Positions 8,781-16,549 of a stretch of 64,000 nucleotides of DNA are shown piece by piece. The DNA comes from Parasphingorhabdus sp. SCSIO 66989 (lineage in GTDB: Bacteria > Pseudomonadota > Alphaproteobacteria > Sphingomonadales > Sphingomonadaceae): contig NZ_CP136594.1 in the NCBI RefSeq assembly GCF_032852305.1, forward strand, positions 3,075,501 to 3,139,500, in the 5' to 3' direction. The position numbers and the translations under genes were made by a program. The notes beneath the pieces were generated by a model, which was not told where the DNA came from, searched no databases, and was given only the letters and a program-made list of their open reading frames with translations. Within the stretch, counting starts at the first letter, position 1. Each line of letters begins with the position of its first letter.

Positions 8781-9803
8781 CTATTCCAGCCTCTCGCGCA
8801 ACCGCTGGACGTTATACAGCGACTCATCCTCGCGCCGCTGCAGGATCTGCCGCAATCCATGAAAGGTCTCGCGCCATACGGCAAAAGAGGCGATGCGGTT
8901 GCTGCTCCCGGTTTCGCGCGACGCGGCATGGAGGGTGATGCTGCTATGCTCGATGGAATTGCGTTCTTTGCGCAAATCATCGCCAGCAAAGCGCTCATAT
9001 ATGCGCCCCAGCGTATCGCGTGCACCGGCAACCAACAGTCGCGCCATATCCTCATCGCGTTCGGCCATGCGACGCTCGGCCATCAACGCGGCGCGCTCCA
9101 CCAGTGCCAGATCGCCCGCAAGGCTGCGCCCGGATTCGCCCTGCACTTCGCATGACCGAAGCGCACGGATATAATCCGCCAGCGCAGAGAGCGCGGCTGG
9201 GTGCGGTTCTTCACCAGCAAATTCGACGACGATCAGGGTTTTGAGGAAAGCCTCTAGCTCTCCCGGATCGGCGCGCGAGACCTTGCCCGGCTCCGCGAGA
9301 TTGGGAATCGACACTGGATCAAACGTGCCGTTACCACCGGTCGCGCTGAAGAAGCTGTTTGAGACATCGGCGGTGCCCGGCGCGCCCGAGGCATTGGGAA
9401 AATGGAAATTGGGGTTATCGCCGCCATTAACATGGCAACTGGCACAGGACAGGCCGGCCTTGGCTGCCTGCCCGCCGAGTAATGACGGGGTGCGAAACAG
9501 GATTTCGCCAGTAAGCGCATTCTGCGATGCATTGGCCGCCAGACAGACACCCGGATCATAATTGACCGCCGCTACCATGGCATCCGGCCCGCCATCGACC
9601 TTGAGCCATTGCATCGCGCGCAACGGCAGCGCATCGGTAGCGGCGAGCAGCAACGCCGCGCCGCCCATAAGGTACACAGCGCTTAAGACTTTAACCGATC
9701 TCCCTTTCCCGTTCGCCTCGAGCGAAGTCGAGAGGCCGGTGCGAGCGGAGAACAGTGTCTCGACTACGCTCGACACGAACGGGTTTTTGCAGAAGCGCGC
9801 CAA
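8781..9803 (-). CDS. Mono-haem c-type cytochrome, start altered by a repeat
   Basis: A protein with one haem-binding site CASCH (cysteines 120 and 123, histidine 124, counted from a TTG at 9803) in a segment typical of periplasmic cytochrome c or di-haem peroxidase-like proteins (GEILFRTPSLLGGQ, then FDPVSIPNLAEPGKVSR). The C-terminal 130 residues are a charged helical region I do not recognise. A hydrophobic export signal (VLSAVYLMGGAALLLAA) begins at about residue 39. Its positively charged lead-in lies at the edge of a palindromic repeat that encodes residues 7-33. No good ribosome-binding site stands before TTG 9803, GTG 9677 or ATG 9668, so the true start is unresolved. Function is probably electron transfer. 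Confidence 0.7.
   Translation of the reverse strand: MARFCKNPFVSSVVETLFSARTGLSTSLEANGKGRSVKVLSAVYLMGGAALLLAATDALPLRAMQWLKVDGGPDAMVAAVNYDPGVCLAANASQNALTGEILFRTPSLLGGQAAKAGLSCASCHVNGGDNPNFHFPNASGAPGTADVSNSFFSATGGNGTFDPVSIPNLAEPGKVSRADPGELEAFLKTLIVVEFAGEEPHPAALSALADYIRALRSCEVQGESGRSLAGDLALVERAALMAERRMAERDEDMARLLVAGARDTLGRIYERFAGDDLRKERNSIEHSSITLHAASRETGSSNRIASFAVWRETFHGLRQILQRREDESLYNVQRLRERLE
9708..9783. repeat. Coding palindromic repeat, family C copy 1
   Basis: The inverted arms are CGTTCGCCTCGAGCGAAGTC with GAGAGG and TGTCTCGACTACGCTCGACA with CGAACG. It overlaps the 5' end of the cytochrome reading frame. On the minus strand it reads PFVSSVVETL...[10 protein letters not shown], the same frame in which the second copy is read inside coaBC. 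Confidence 0.88.
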
Positions 9804-9820
9804 ACTGCGCCAAAAACCAT

Positions 9821-10750
9821 TTAAAGCGCGGATGATTGCGCCTCGGCTTTGGCGATCCAGCGGCCCAGCTCATCGGCTTCATAACAGCCAAAGCTGCACA
9901 GGCTTTCAAGTCTTGCAAGATGCTGTTTCGCGCCCGCCATATCGCCGCGCTCCAGCTTCAGTTCGCCATAATATTCCCATGCGCCGCGATGCTCGGGAGC
10001 CAGCGCCAATGCGCGGCCGTAATAGCCCTCGGCCACATCAAATCGTTTGAGCTTGCGATTGGCAAAGCCCTGATAGGTGAGGATATCGGGGTGTGGGCCA
10101 AAGGCGAGCGCAGCATCATCCAGATGCTCCAGCGCCTCGGCATAACGTTGCTGATTGATCAACGCGATGGCATCAGAATAGAGCGCATCACCGCGAGACG
10201 CATCGGCAAGCACCTTCATATACGGTCCATAGCTGGCAGTGCCGCCACCGCCTGCCAGTTCGCTCTCTACGGCCATAACCGCTTCATCAAGATCTTTCAT
10301 CTCAGCACAATTGGCATCTTCGCGGCACTCGGCCTGTAGCGCCTTCATCTGGCCCAGCACCTTCTGCGCTTTTTCCTGCTCATCCAATTGCACATAGGCA
10401 ATGGCCAGATCGCGATGCGCCAGTACCATATCGGCGTCGGTATTGACCGCTCTTTCAAAGCGCTTCACCGCTTTGCCAAATTGCTCGGTGCGCATATAGG
10501 TCACGCCCAGCATATATTGCGTATTGGCATCTTCAGGCGCAACACGCAGGCTGCGCTTAAACGCCTTTTCCGCCTTGCGATAATCCGCCTTTTCCAGCGC
10601 CTTTACACCCTTTTGATATTCTTCAGCCGCATCATATTGCGGCGTGCTCTGGCTCGGCGAAGACCGCGAACCGGCGGCATAAAGGGGGGCGGTGGCAGGA
10701 ATGGCCACGACCAGGCCGAGGGCCAAAGCGGTTTTCAGGATAGGCGGCAT
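9821..10750 (-). CDS. Exported tetratricopeptide-repeat protein
   Basis: A 309-residue protein starting at ATG 10750, chosen because GGAGAGAG lies just upstream; a longer frame to 10804 has no such site. A signal peptide covers residues 1-26 (LGLVVAIPATAPLYA/AG). TPR units follow: YQKGVKALEKADYRKAEKAF, then ANTQYMLGVTYMRTEQFGKA, ADMVLAHRDLAIAYVQ, and after a Gly-rich linker further repeats to the end. TPR arrays bind partner proteins, so this is probably a periplasmic scaffold. Four cysteines occur as two close pairs. It lies 17 bases before the cytochrome frame on the same strand, so co-transcription is possible. Confidence 0.82.
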   Translation of the reverse strand: MPPILKTALALGLVVAIPATAPLYAAGSRSSPSQSTPQYDAAEEYQKGVKALEKADYRKAEKAFKRSLRVAPEDANTQYMLGVTYMRTEQFGKAVKRFERAVNTDADMVLAHRDLAIAYVQLDEQEKAQKVLGQMKALQAECREDANCAEMKDLDEAVMAVESELAGGGGTASYGPYMKVLADASRGDALYSDAIALINQQRYAEALEHLDDAALAFGPHPDILTYQGFANRKLKRFDVAEGYYGRALALAPEHRGAWEYYGELKLERGDMAGAKQHLARLESLCSFGCYEADELGRWIAKAEAQSSAL

Positions 10751-10833
10751 AAGACTCTCTCCGGCAATGTGAGCGCATGGATTAGGTTGGATTGGCTGTC
10801 TCAATCCTTAATCAGGCAACGCGGACAAAGGCC

Positions 10834-11292
10834 TCAAGTTCCCGTAGACCCAAAACCGCCTGCACCGCGCGCGGTCTCGTCCAGCTCTTTCACCTCGACC
10901 ATCCTTGCACGCTGCACCGGCGCAGCAACAATCTGCGCGACACGTTCACCGCGATCGACCAGAAAATCGACCCGGCCGAGATTGATCAGGATAATCCCCA
11001 ATTCGCCGCGATAATCGCTGTCCACTGTGCCCGGCGTATTGGCGACAGTCAGCCCGCTTTTGAGCGCCAGACCCGAGCGCGGGCGCACCTGCACCTCATA
11101 GCCTTCGGGGATGGCGATCGCGAAGCCAGTAGGCACCAGCGCAGTAGAACCCGGTGGGATAATCACATCGCGCGCGGCGCGCACATCCATGCCCGCAGCC
11201 CCCGCCGTCTCATATTGCGGCAATGGCAGACCCTCACCATGCGGCAAGCGCTTCAGTCTGATTTCAATCTCCCCATCAGTTTTGGGCGACAT
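10834..11292 (-). CDS. dut: dUTP diphosphatase
   Basis: A 152-residue trimeric dUTPase that hydrolyses dUTP to dUMP and pyrophosphate, keeping uracil out of DNA and feeding thymidylate synthesis. All five family motifs are present in order: [34 protein letters not shown] and the C-terminal Gly-rich GFGSTG. ATG 11292 is preferred to the upstream ATG because it gives the normal length. It overlaps the end of coaBC by 17 bases, so it is the last gene of the mntA-hepT-coaBC-dut operon. Confidence 0.96.
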   Translation of the reverse strand: MSPKTDGEIEIRLKRLPHGEGLPLPQYETAGAAGMDVRAARDVIIPPGSTALVPTGFAIAIPEGYEVQVRPRSGLALKSGLTVANTPGTVDSDYRGELGIILINLGRVDFLVDRGERVAQIVAAPVQRARMVEVKELDETARGAGGFGSTGT

Positions 11293-12595
11293 GATCGGCA
11301 ATCCTTTCCACCAACAGGCGCGCAACCTGTTCCTTGGGCAATGTGTCCAGGCTCTCTACGCCGTCGCTGCGGACGATATGCACGCTATTCGACATACCGC
11401 CCATAACGTCCCCCGAAACGTCATTGGCGATGATCCAGTCACAGCCCTTGCGCGCCAGCTTGGCCTCAGCATGCGCAATGATATTCTCGGTTTCGGCGGC
11501 AAAGCCAATCAGCAGGCCGGGGCGTTGATCATGACTGGCAAGCCCAGCCAAAATGTCGGGATTTTCAGAAAGCTCTAATGGCGCGGGCGCATCACCCTTT
11601 TTCTTGATCTTCTGTTCCGCCTGATCGGCAGCGCGCCAATCGGCGACGGCGGCGACCATGATGGCAATGTCCGCGGGCAATGCCTGTTCGACCGCCGCCT
11701 GCATCTGACGCGCGGTTTCGACATTGATACGGGTGACACCCTGCGGTGTCTCCAGCGTCACCGGCCCGGCGACCAGTGTCACCTGCGCCCCGGATTCGGC
11801 GGCGGCGGCGGCGATGGCGAACCCCTGCCGTCCGGAGGAGCGATTGGCGATATAGCGCACCGGATCAATCGGCTCGTGGGTTGGCCCGGCGGTAACAAGG
11901 ATGTGCTTGCCATGCAGCGGGCGGTGGCTGGTGGCGGCAAAGGCGGGTTGGTCGTTAAGGGGATTGGATACTCCCTCCCCGTTCGCCTCGAGCGAAGTCG
12001 AGAGGCCCGGCCGCGCGGGAGGCAGTGTCTCGACTGCGCTCGACACGAACGGTGTGTTGAGAGCCTTCTCAATCTCGCCCATTACAAATTCCGGCTCGGG
12101 CAACCGACCCGCGCCATATTCACCGCAGGCCATCGCGCCTTCATCTGGGTCCAGCACCGTCACACCATCATCGCGCAACTGCGCTACATTGCGCTGGGTC
12201 GCTTCATGGTGCCACATACGCACATTCATCGCCGGGACTGCCATCACCGGGGTATCAGTGGCGAGCAGAACCGTCGTTGCCAGGCTGTCCGAAATCCCCG
12301 CCGCCATCTTGGCCATCAGGTCCGCTGTTGCCGGGCAGACGACGATCATATCGGCCTCACGGCTAAGCTGGATATGGCCCATCTCGGTCTCATTTTTGAG
12401 ATCCCAGAGCGTCGTAAACACCTCATTCTCGCTCAACGCCGCGAGCGTCATCGGCGTAATAAAATGCGCCCCGCCCTCGGTCAGCACGCAACGCACCGTC
12501 ATGCCCGCCTTGCGGATCAGCCGGATCAGTTCGCAAGCCTTATAGGCGGCAATGCCACCGCCGATGATAAGCAGGATATGGTTAGGCTGGGTCAC
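11276..12595 (-). CDS. coaBC: Bifunctional phosphopantothenoylcysteine decarboxylase / phosphopantothenate-cysteine ligase
   Basis: A 439-residue enzyme making 4'-phosphopantetheine on the way to coenzyme A. The CoaC half (1-175) has the flavin-binding start [14 protein letters not shown], the PAMN motif (N124) and the catalytic loop with C157 ([10 protein letters not shown]). The CoaB half (from about 228) has [20 protein letters not shown] and KIKKKG. GTG 12595 is chosen as start because GGAG lies 7 bases upstream; a TTG at 12631 would extend into hepT. The linker between the halves contains about 25 residues (182-206) encoded by a family C palindromic repeat, which keeps the frame. The gene overlaps hepT upstream and dut downstream. 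Confidence 0.95.
   Translation of the reverse strand: MTQPNHILLIIGGGIAAYKACELIRLIRKAGMTVRCVLTEGGAHFITPMTLAALSENEVFTTLWDLKNETEMGHIQLSREADMIVVCPATADLMAKMAAGISDSLATTVLLATDTPVMAVPAMNVRMWHHEATQRNVAQLRDDGVTVLDPDEGAMACGEYGAGRLPEPEFVMGEIEKALNTPFVSSAVETLPPARPGLSTSLEANGEGVSNPLNDQPAFAATSHRPLHGKHILVTAGPTHEPIDPVRYIANRSSGRQGFAIAAAAAESGAQVTLVAGPVTLETPQGVTRINVETARQMQAAVEQALPADIAIMVAAVADWRAADQAEQKIKKKGDAPAPLELSENPDILAGLASHDQRPGLLIGFAAETENIIAHAEAKLARKGCDWIIANDVSGDVMGGMSNSVHIVRSDGVESLDTLPKEQVARLLVERIADHVAQN
11978..12052. repeat. Coding palindromic repeat, family C copy 2, inside coaBC
   Basis: Seventy-five bases with inverted arms CGTTCGCCTCGAGCGAAGTC plus GAGAGG and GTGTCTCGACTGCGCTCGAC plus ACGAACG. It is a close match to the copy at 9708-9783. 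A length of 25 codons without a stop lets coaBC read straight through, giving [10 protein letters not shown]...[10 protein letters not shown]. Confidence 0.93.
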
Positions 12596-12938
12596 GATAT
12601 TGCTCCATCGCAGCACGACATGCTTTTTCAAGCTCAGAAAGGTCGTTCTTTGCGGTCAGATAGAGACGCAGGGGAATAACGCGCAGATATTCATGCACAA
12701 GCAAATTGCGCATCCCGCCAATCTCTCGCCAGGGAATCTCGGGATATTGCGCCTTCAGCTCGGTTGGCAGGCGACCGGTCATCTCGCCGATTTGGGAAAG
12801 TCGAAAGCTGAGAAGATCAATCTCGTCATGATCATCGACAAACTCGTCCTCAGAAACACTGGCCAAACGTGCATTGGTACGCTCGATCATGGTAAGGATA
12901 AGTTCCAGCCTCAGAACAGTCCTGTCCGTTTTCTCCAT
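12582..12938 (-). CDS. hepT: HepT-like ribonuclease toxin (DUF86)
   Basis: A 118-residue all-helical HEPN-family protein. The HEPN active-site motif R-x4-H-x-Y is seen as RNLLVHEY (R77, H82, Y84). In the known family HepT is an RNase toxin that its MntA partner neutralises by adding AMP to the tyrosine of this motif. The start codon overlaps the mntA stop by one base (TAATG), and its own 3' end overlaps the coaBC GTG start by 14 bases, so toxin, antitoxin and coaBC should be translated together. Whether the toxin is still active cannot be read from sequence, but all motif residues are intact. Confidence 0.9.
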   Translation of the reverse strand: MEKTDRTVLRLELILTMIERTNARLASVSEDEFVDDHDEIDLLSFRLSQIGEMTGRLPTELKAQYPEIPWREIGGMRNLLVHEYLRVIPLRLYLTAKNDLSELEKACRAAMEQYRDPA

Positions 12939-13240
12939 TAAAAGACCCGCACCATATCGGCCATGAATTCGCGTTGGACCGCACCGCGCAAGGCGGCGCG
13001 CTCGACCAGATCAACCTCTTGGGCAAGGGCTTTTTTCAGACCAGATTGCAAGGATAATAGACCAAGCACGCCGATGGGCTTTGCGTCATCAATATCACAG
13101 GCAAGGTCAATATCCGAACTACTGCCTGCCTCATTGCGCGCGACCGAGCCGAACAGGTACAGAGCGCTCAGTCCCGCCTTGCGAAGCTGGGCCTCCTGCT
13201 GCCGCAGAGTGTCAAGAATATCCTTTTGGGTCATAGGCAA
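12938..13240 (-). CDS. mntA: MntA-like nucleotidyltransferase antitoxin
   Basis: A 100-residue minimal nucleotidyltransferase. The active-site signature is GSVARNEAGSSSDIDLA: G31-S32 followed by D43 and D45, with a third acidic residue in QEVDLVERA. This is the arrangement of MntA antitoxins, which AMPylate HepT. The start is ATG 13240 or the in-frame ATG 13234. It is the first gene of the minus-strand operon leading into hepT, coaBC and dut, so its promoter in the 118-base gap up to 13358 may drive all four genes. Confidence 0.88.
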   Translation of the reverse strand: MPMTQKDILDTLRQQEAQLRKAGLSALYLFGSVARNEAGSSSDIDLACDIDDAKPIGVLGLLSLQSGLKKALAQEVDLVERAALRGAVQREFMADMVRVF

Positions 13241-13358
13241 ATTCTAATGGCTAAATCGCGGCAAGACAATGCAAAGCATTGATCAATTCTGTCCGTACCC
13301 CTTGGCGTTCCCGTTCGCGCCCGATAGGGTGCGCAAAAAATAAAAGGGGAGCCTAACC

Positions 13359-13736
13359 ATGGCCATTGCCGTTCGCAGCCTGATTGCGCTGCTCAGCCTG
13401 CTATATTTTTATGTCGCGGCCACCTTTCTGTTCACGCCGCTGGTCGGCGCGGAAAATTTCGCGCTCGAGCCGGTCGGCATACAGGGCATGGCGACCTTAC
13501 GCGCCGATTTTGGTGCCTATTTTCTGGTCACCGGGGGCGCCATGCTCTGGGGCACGGCAGCCAATCGCCCGATGCTTTATTGGGTCGCGATTGCAATCCT
13601 CGGCATCACCTTTGTGGTGCGGTGCTTCAGCCTGATGGTGGATGGCGTGGGCGCGGACCCCTTCGCGCCGATGGCAGTCGAGGCCGTGACGATTGTGCTG
13701 CTGCTGACAGGGATGAAGGTGCACAAGCCTCCGTAA
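13359..13736 (+). CDS. Small four-helix membrane protein (DUF4345-like)
   Basis: A 125-residue hydrophobic protein with four predicted membrane segments (about 5-27, 52-67, 72-90 and 105-119). The segment RADFGAYFLVTGGAMLWG between the first two helices resembles DUF4345-type proteins, whose function is unknown. A good ribosome-binding site (GGGGAG) precedes the ATG. It is a single gene, followed by a large palindromic repeat. Assignment to the family is by pattern only. Confidence 0.7.
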   Translation: MAIAVRSLIALLSLLYFYVAATFLFTPLVGAENFALEPVGIQGMATLRADFGAYFLVTGGAMLWGTAANRPMLYWVAIAILGITFVVRCFSLMVDGVGADPFAPMAVEAVTIVLLLTGMKVHKPP

Positions 13737-13756
13737 CCTTAATCCTTAGCTATCAT

Positions 13757-13910
13757 CGTCGGCCCCGCGCAGGCGGGGCCAAGGCTGTTAAATGACTCAC
13801 ACAAAGACACGAAGTCACAAAGATACCAAGATCGTAAGGCTGGCACTCTCTTTGTGCCTTAGTGGCTTAGTGTGAAACAAAGCCCTGGCCCCGCCTGCGC
13901 GGGGCCGACG
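13757..13910. repeat. Composite palindromic repeat, family E copy 1
   Basis: The terminal arms CGTCGGCCCCGCGCAGGCGG and CCGCCTGCGCGGGGCCGACG are perfect inverted repeats. Inside sits a second, A/C-rich inverted repeat (CTCACACAAAGACACGAAG against TTAGTGGCTTAGTGTGAA). The overall form is like a miniature element without a gene. It lies between the DUF4345-like gene and ubiB. A second copy is at 21424-21621. Confidence 0.9.
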
Positions 13911-13946
13911 AAAACAATTAGAGCAAGCAAATTTATGGGGTTAGCT

Positions 13947-15500
13947 CTAGCCCAACCACCAAACCGCCGCAGCCCCGGCCCCGCCAGCAACCAGCGCCGT
14001 AAGCGCGTAGCGCCAGAAGCTGCCGCCATTTTGCTCTTCGCGTTTTTCCCAGATCAGCGGGATATCGGGCACCGGTGGAGGCTCGGGTGCGCCGCCTTTG
14101 GCGGGGAATTTGTCTTCTATCCGCCGGATCAGATCAGGAAGGCGCATCAGGGTGGAGAGATCGTCATTGATGCGATCCGCAATCGCTGCCTCCGGCCCGA
14201 GTTCACCGCGTATCCATTCGCGGACATAAGGCCCTGATGTGTCCCACATATTGATTTGCGGGTCGAGCGCCGTCGCCACGCCCTCGACCATCACCATGGT
14301 CTTTTGCAGCAGCAGCAGATGCGGCTGGGTCTGCATATCGAAATCGCGGGTTATGGCGAAGAGGCCATCAAGCATCTGGCCGACGCTGAGTTCGCTCACT
14401 GGCTTGCCGCGCATCGGCTCGCCGACGGCACGCAGCGCCGTCGCAAACTCATCAACATTGTGATAATCGGGGACATATTTGGCCTCGAAATGGATCTCGG
14501 CCACGCGCTTGTAATTGCCCATGGTCAGGCCATAGAGAATCTCCGCCAGCCAATAGCGCGCGCGCCGGTCAATCCGGCCCATAATGCCGAAATCAATCGC
14601 GACAATGGTGCCATCGGCTTTCACGAACAGATTGCCCTGATGCATATCGGCATGGAAAAAGCCCGAGGCGATGGCCTGTTTAAGGAACGCCAGCACCAGC
14701 CGCTTGGCAATGGCCGAGAGATCATGTCCGGCTTCGCGCAATTCCTCGACGCGCGAGATTTTAATGCCGTCGACCCATTCGAGCGTCATCACCGTGCCGC
14801 AGGTGCGGTCCCAGTCAATCTCGGGGATGGCATAGCCCGGCTCGGCCTTCATCGCCTCGCCCAGTTCCGATGCGCTCGCCGCCTCTCGGCGCAGGTCGAG
14901 CTCGCTATTGGTCCAGCGTTTGAAATTGGCGATCACCAGCTCGGGACGCAGCCGCGATGCCTCGCCGCCCATAGCGCCGACATGCGCCGCAGCCCATTCA
15001 TAGGTGGCGATATCCTGCGCGAATTTGCGCCGTACGCCGGGACGCAGCACTTTGATCGCAACATCGCGCCCATCGGTGGTGGTCGCGCGATGCACCTGCG
15101 CCACCGAAGCGGCGCCGACAGGTTCCCGGTCAATATAGCTGAAAAACTGGTCGAGCGGGCCATCGAGCCCGGCCTCGATCTCGCGGACGATTTCGTCATA
15201 AGCGACCGGCGGCAGCTTGTCCTGCAGCTCCTGCAGATTGCGCGCCGCCTCCTCGCCGACCAGATCGGGCCGGGTCGCAAGCGTCTGGCCCAGCTTGATC
15301 GCCGCTGGTCCGATGGCGCGAAAGGCCCCGGCATAGTCGGGCGTCTTCGGCTGGATGGTACCAAACCGGGCGATGCGGCACAGCCGTTTCACCGGTGCGG
15401 GCGTGGTCGGTGATTCCTCCAGCCCGCGCAACGCGCCATGCCGTGCCAATATGCGCCCCCATTTCAGCAGGCGAAGAATATGCGTTGTCGGGCGGGTCAT
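13947..15500 (-). CDS. ubiB: Ubiquinone biosynthesis protein UbiB (ABC1/ADCK kinase-like)
   Basis: A 517-residue atypical kinase/ATPase needed for ubiquinone synthesis, thought to help extract hydrophobic quinone intermediates from the membrane. It shows the family motifs AIGPAAIKLGQTLATRPD (KxGQ), an Ala-rich loop PVGAASVAQVH, the lysine strand VAIKVLRPG, the catalytic loop FFHADMHQGNLF and the metal-binding DFG (AIDFGIMG). A C-terminal membrane segment (YALTALVAGGAGAAAVWWLG) anchors it. It follows ubiE on the same strand, but a 213-base repeat (15504-15716) separates the two. The AGGGGAG serving as ribosome-binding site belongs to the edge of that repeat. Confidence 0.95.
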   Translation of the reverse strand: MTRPTTHILRLLKWGRILARHGALRGLEESPTTPAPVKRLCRIARFGTIQPKTPDYAGAFRAIGPAAIKLGQTLATRPDLVGEEAARNLQELQDKLPPVAYDEIVREIEAGLDGPLDQFFSYIDREPVGAASVAQVHRATTTDGRDVAIKVLRPGVRRKFAQDIATYEWAAAHVGAMGGEASRLRPELVIANFKRWTNSELDLRREAASASELGEAMKAEPGYAIPEIDWDRTCGTVMTLEWVDGIKISRVEELREAGHDLSAIAKRLVLAFLKQAIASGFFHADMHQGNLFVKADGTIVAIDFGIMGRIDRRARYWLAEILYGLTMGNYKRVAEIHFEAKYVPDYHNVDEFATALRAVGEPMRGKPVSELSVGQMLDGLFAITRDFDMQTQPHLLLLQKTMVMVEGVATALDPQINMWDTSGPYVREWIRGELGPEAAIADRINDDLSTLMRLPDLIRRIEDKFPAKGGAPEPPPVPDIPLIWEKREEQNGGSFWRYALTALVAGGAGAAAVWWLG

Positions 15501-15503
15501 AAG

Positions 15504-15716
15504 ACTCCCCTCCCGCTTGCGGGAGGGGAGTTTGGTAGTGATGCCGGGCCGAAATACCCCCCGGGTGTTTCTAAATCATCCTGGGAGGATGATTTACCCG
15601 GCAGCACTGCCAAACTGGGTGGGCCCGAAAAGTCAGATATTGAACAGGCCCACCCCGCTGCGACTAAGCGCCTTACGGCGCTAAGTCTCACTGCCCCTCC
15701 CGCAAGCGGGAGGGGA
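15504..15716. repeat. Palindromic GA/CT-rich repeat, family A copy 3, between ubiE and ubiB
   Basis: The longest family A copy. Its outer arms CTCCCCTCCCGCTTGCGGGA and CCCCTCCCGCAAGCGGGAGG are hairpins. Inside are CTGGGTGGGC, CACCCCGCTGCGACTAAG and AAGTCTCACTGCC, and a central hairpin AATCATCCTGGGAGGATGATT. The left edge supplies the purine-rich sequence in front of ubiB. Confidence 0.88.
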
Positions 15717-15738
15717 AATGTTGGGCTGCACATCAATT

Positions 15739-16494
15739 TCAGACCTTCCAGCCGCTGTGAATCGCGACCAGACCGCCCATAATCGGTTCGACTTTGACAT
15801 TGGCGAACCCGGCATCGCGGATCATATCGGCGAAGACCGGCATGGTCGGGAAGCGTCGGATCGATTCGATCAGATAGCGATAGCTGTCCTCATCATTGGC
15901 GATATATTTGCCGATCTTGGGCACCACCTTGTGCGAATATTCGTCATAGATTTCCGAAAAACCGGGCCATTCGCTCGTCGAAAATTCCAGACAGAAAAAC
16001 CGCCCGCCATAGCGCAAAACCCGGTGCGCTTCTTTCAAGGCAACATCGATATGCGTCACATTACGGATGCCAAAGGCGATGGTATAGGCATCAAAGCTGC
16101 GGTCCGGAAACACCAGGTCCTCGGCATTTTGCTGTGACCAGACCAGCCGGTCCTCGCCGCGCTTGACCGCGCGATCCAGCCCGACATCGAGCATTTCCTG
16201 ATTGATATCGGCAACTGTGACATGCGCATCGGATTTGACCATGCGAAAGGCAATATCGCCGGTGCCGCCCGCCATATCGAGAATATCCTCACCCGCTTGC
16301 GGTTTAACCCGCGCCACGAACTGGTCCTTCCACAGCCGGTGCAGCCCACCCGACATAGCATCGTTCATCAGATCATAGCGGCTGGCCACGCCGGAGAAGA
16401 TGGCACCAACACGCCCCTCTTTCTCGCGGGCGTCAATGTCCTGATAGCCAAAGGATACGGTTTCTGTGTCGCTCTGCGGAGGTGTCTCGGTCAT
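15739..16494 (-). CDS. ubiE: Demethylmenaquinone/2-polyprenyl benzoquinol methyltransferase
   Basis: A 251-residue S-adenosylmethionine-dependent C-methyltransferase of ubiquinone (and menaquinone) synthesis. The cofactor loop is DMAGGTGDIAFR. The UbiE signatures follow: YTIAFGIRNVTHIDVALKEA, VLRYGGRFFCLEFS and YDEYSHKVVPKIGKYIANDE. ATG 16494 is chosen because GTGGG precedes it and it gives the family length; an ATG at 16521 adds nine residues. It diverges from mutM across 55 bases, so both promoters must overlap there. Confidence 0.96.
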   Translation of the reverse strand: MTETPPQSDTETVSFGYQDIDAREKEGRVGAIFSGVASRYDLMNDAMSGGLHRLWKDQFVARVKPQAGEDILDMAGGTGDIAFRMVKSDAHVTVADINQEMLDVGLDRAVKRGEDRLVWSQQNAEDLVFPDRSFDAYTIAFGIRNVTHIDVALKEAHRVLRYGGRFFCLEFSTSEWPGFSEIYDEYSHKVVPKIGKYIANDEDSYRYLIESIRRFPTMPVFADMIRDAGFANVKVEPIMGGLVAIHSGWKV

Positions 16495-16549
16495 GCGCCC
16501 ACCATGTAGAGACAGTTGCATGCAATAAAAAGCCTGTTAAGCGCAATTT

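Noticed and set aside
14256-15413. A 385-codon plus-strand frame opposite ubiB
   Set aside because: Shadow of a well-supported gene; high GC leaves long open antisense frames.
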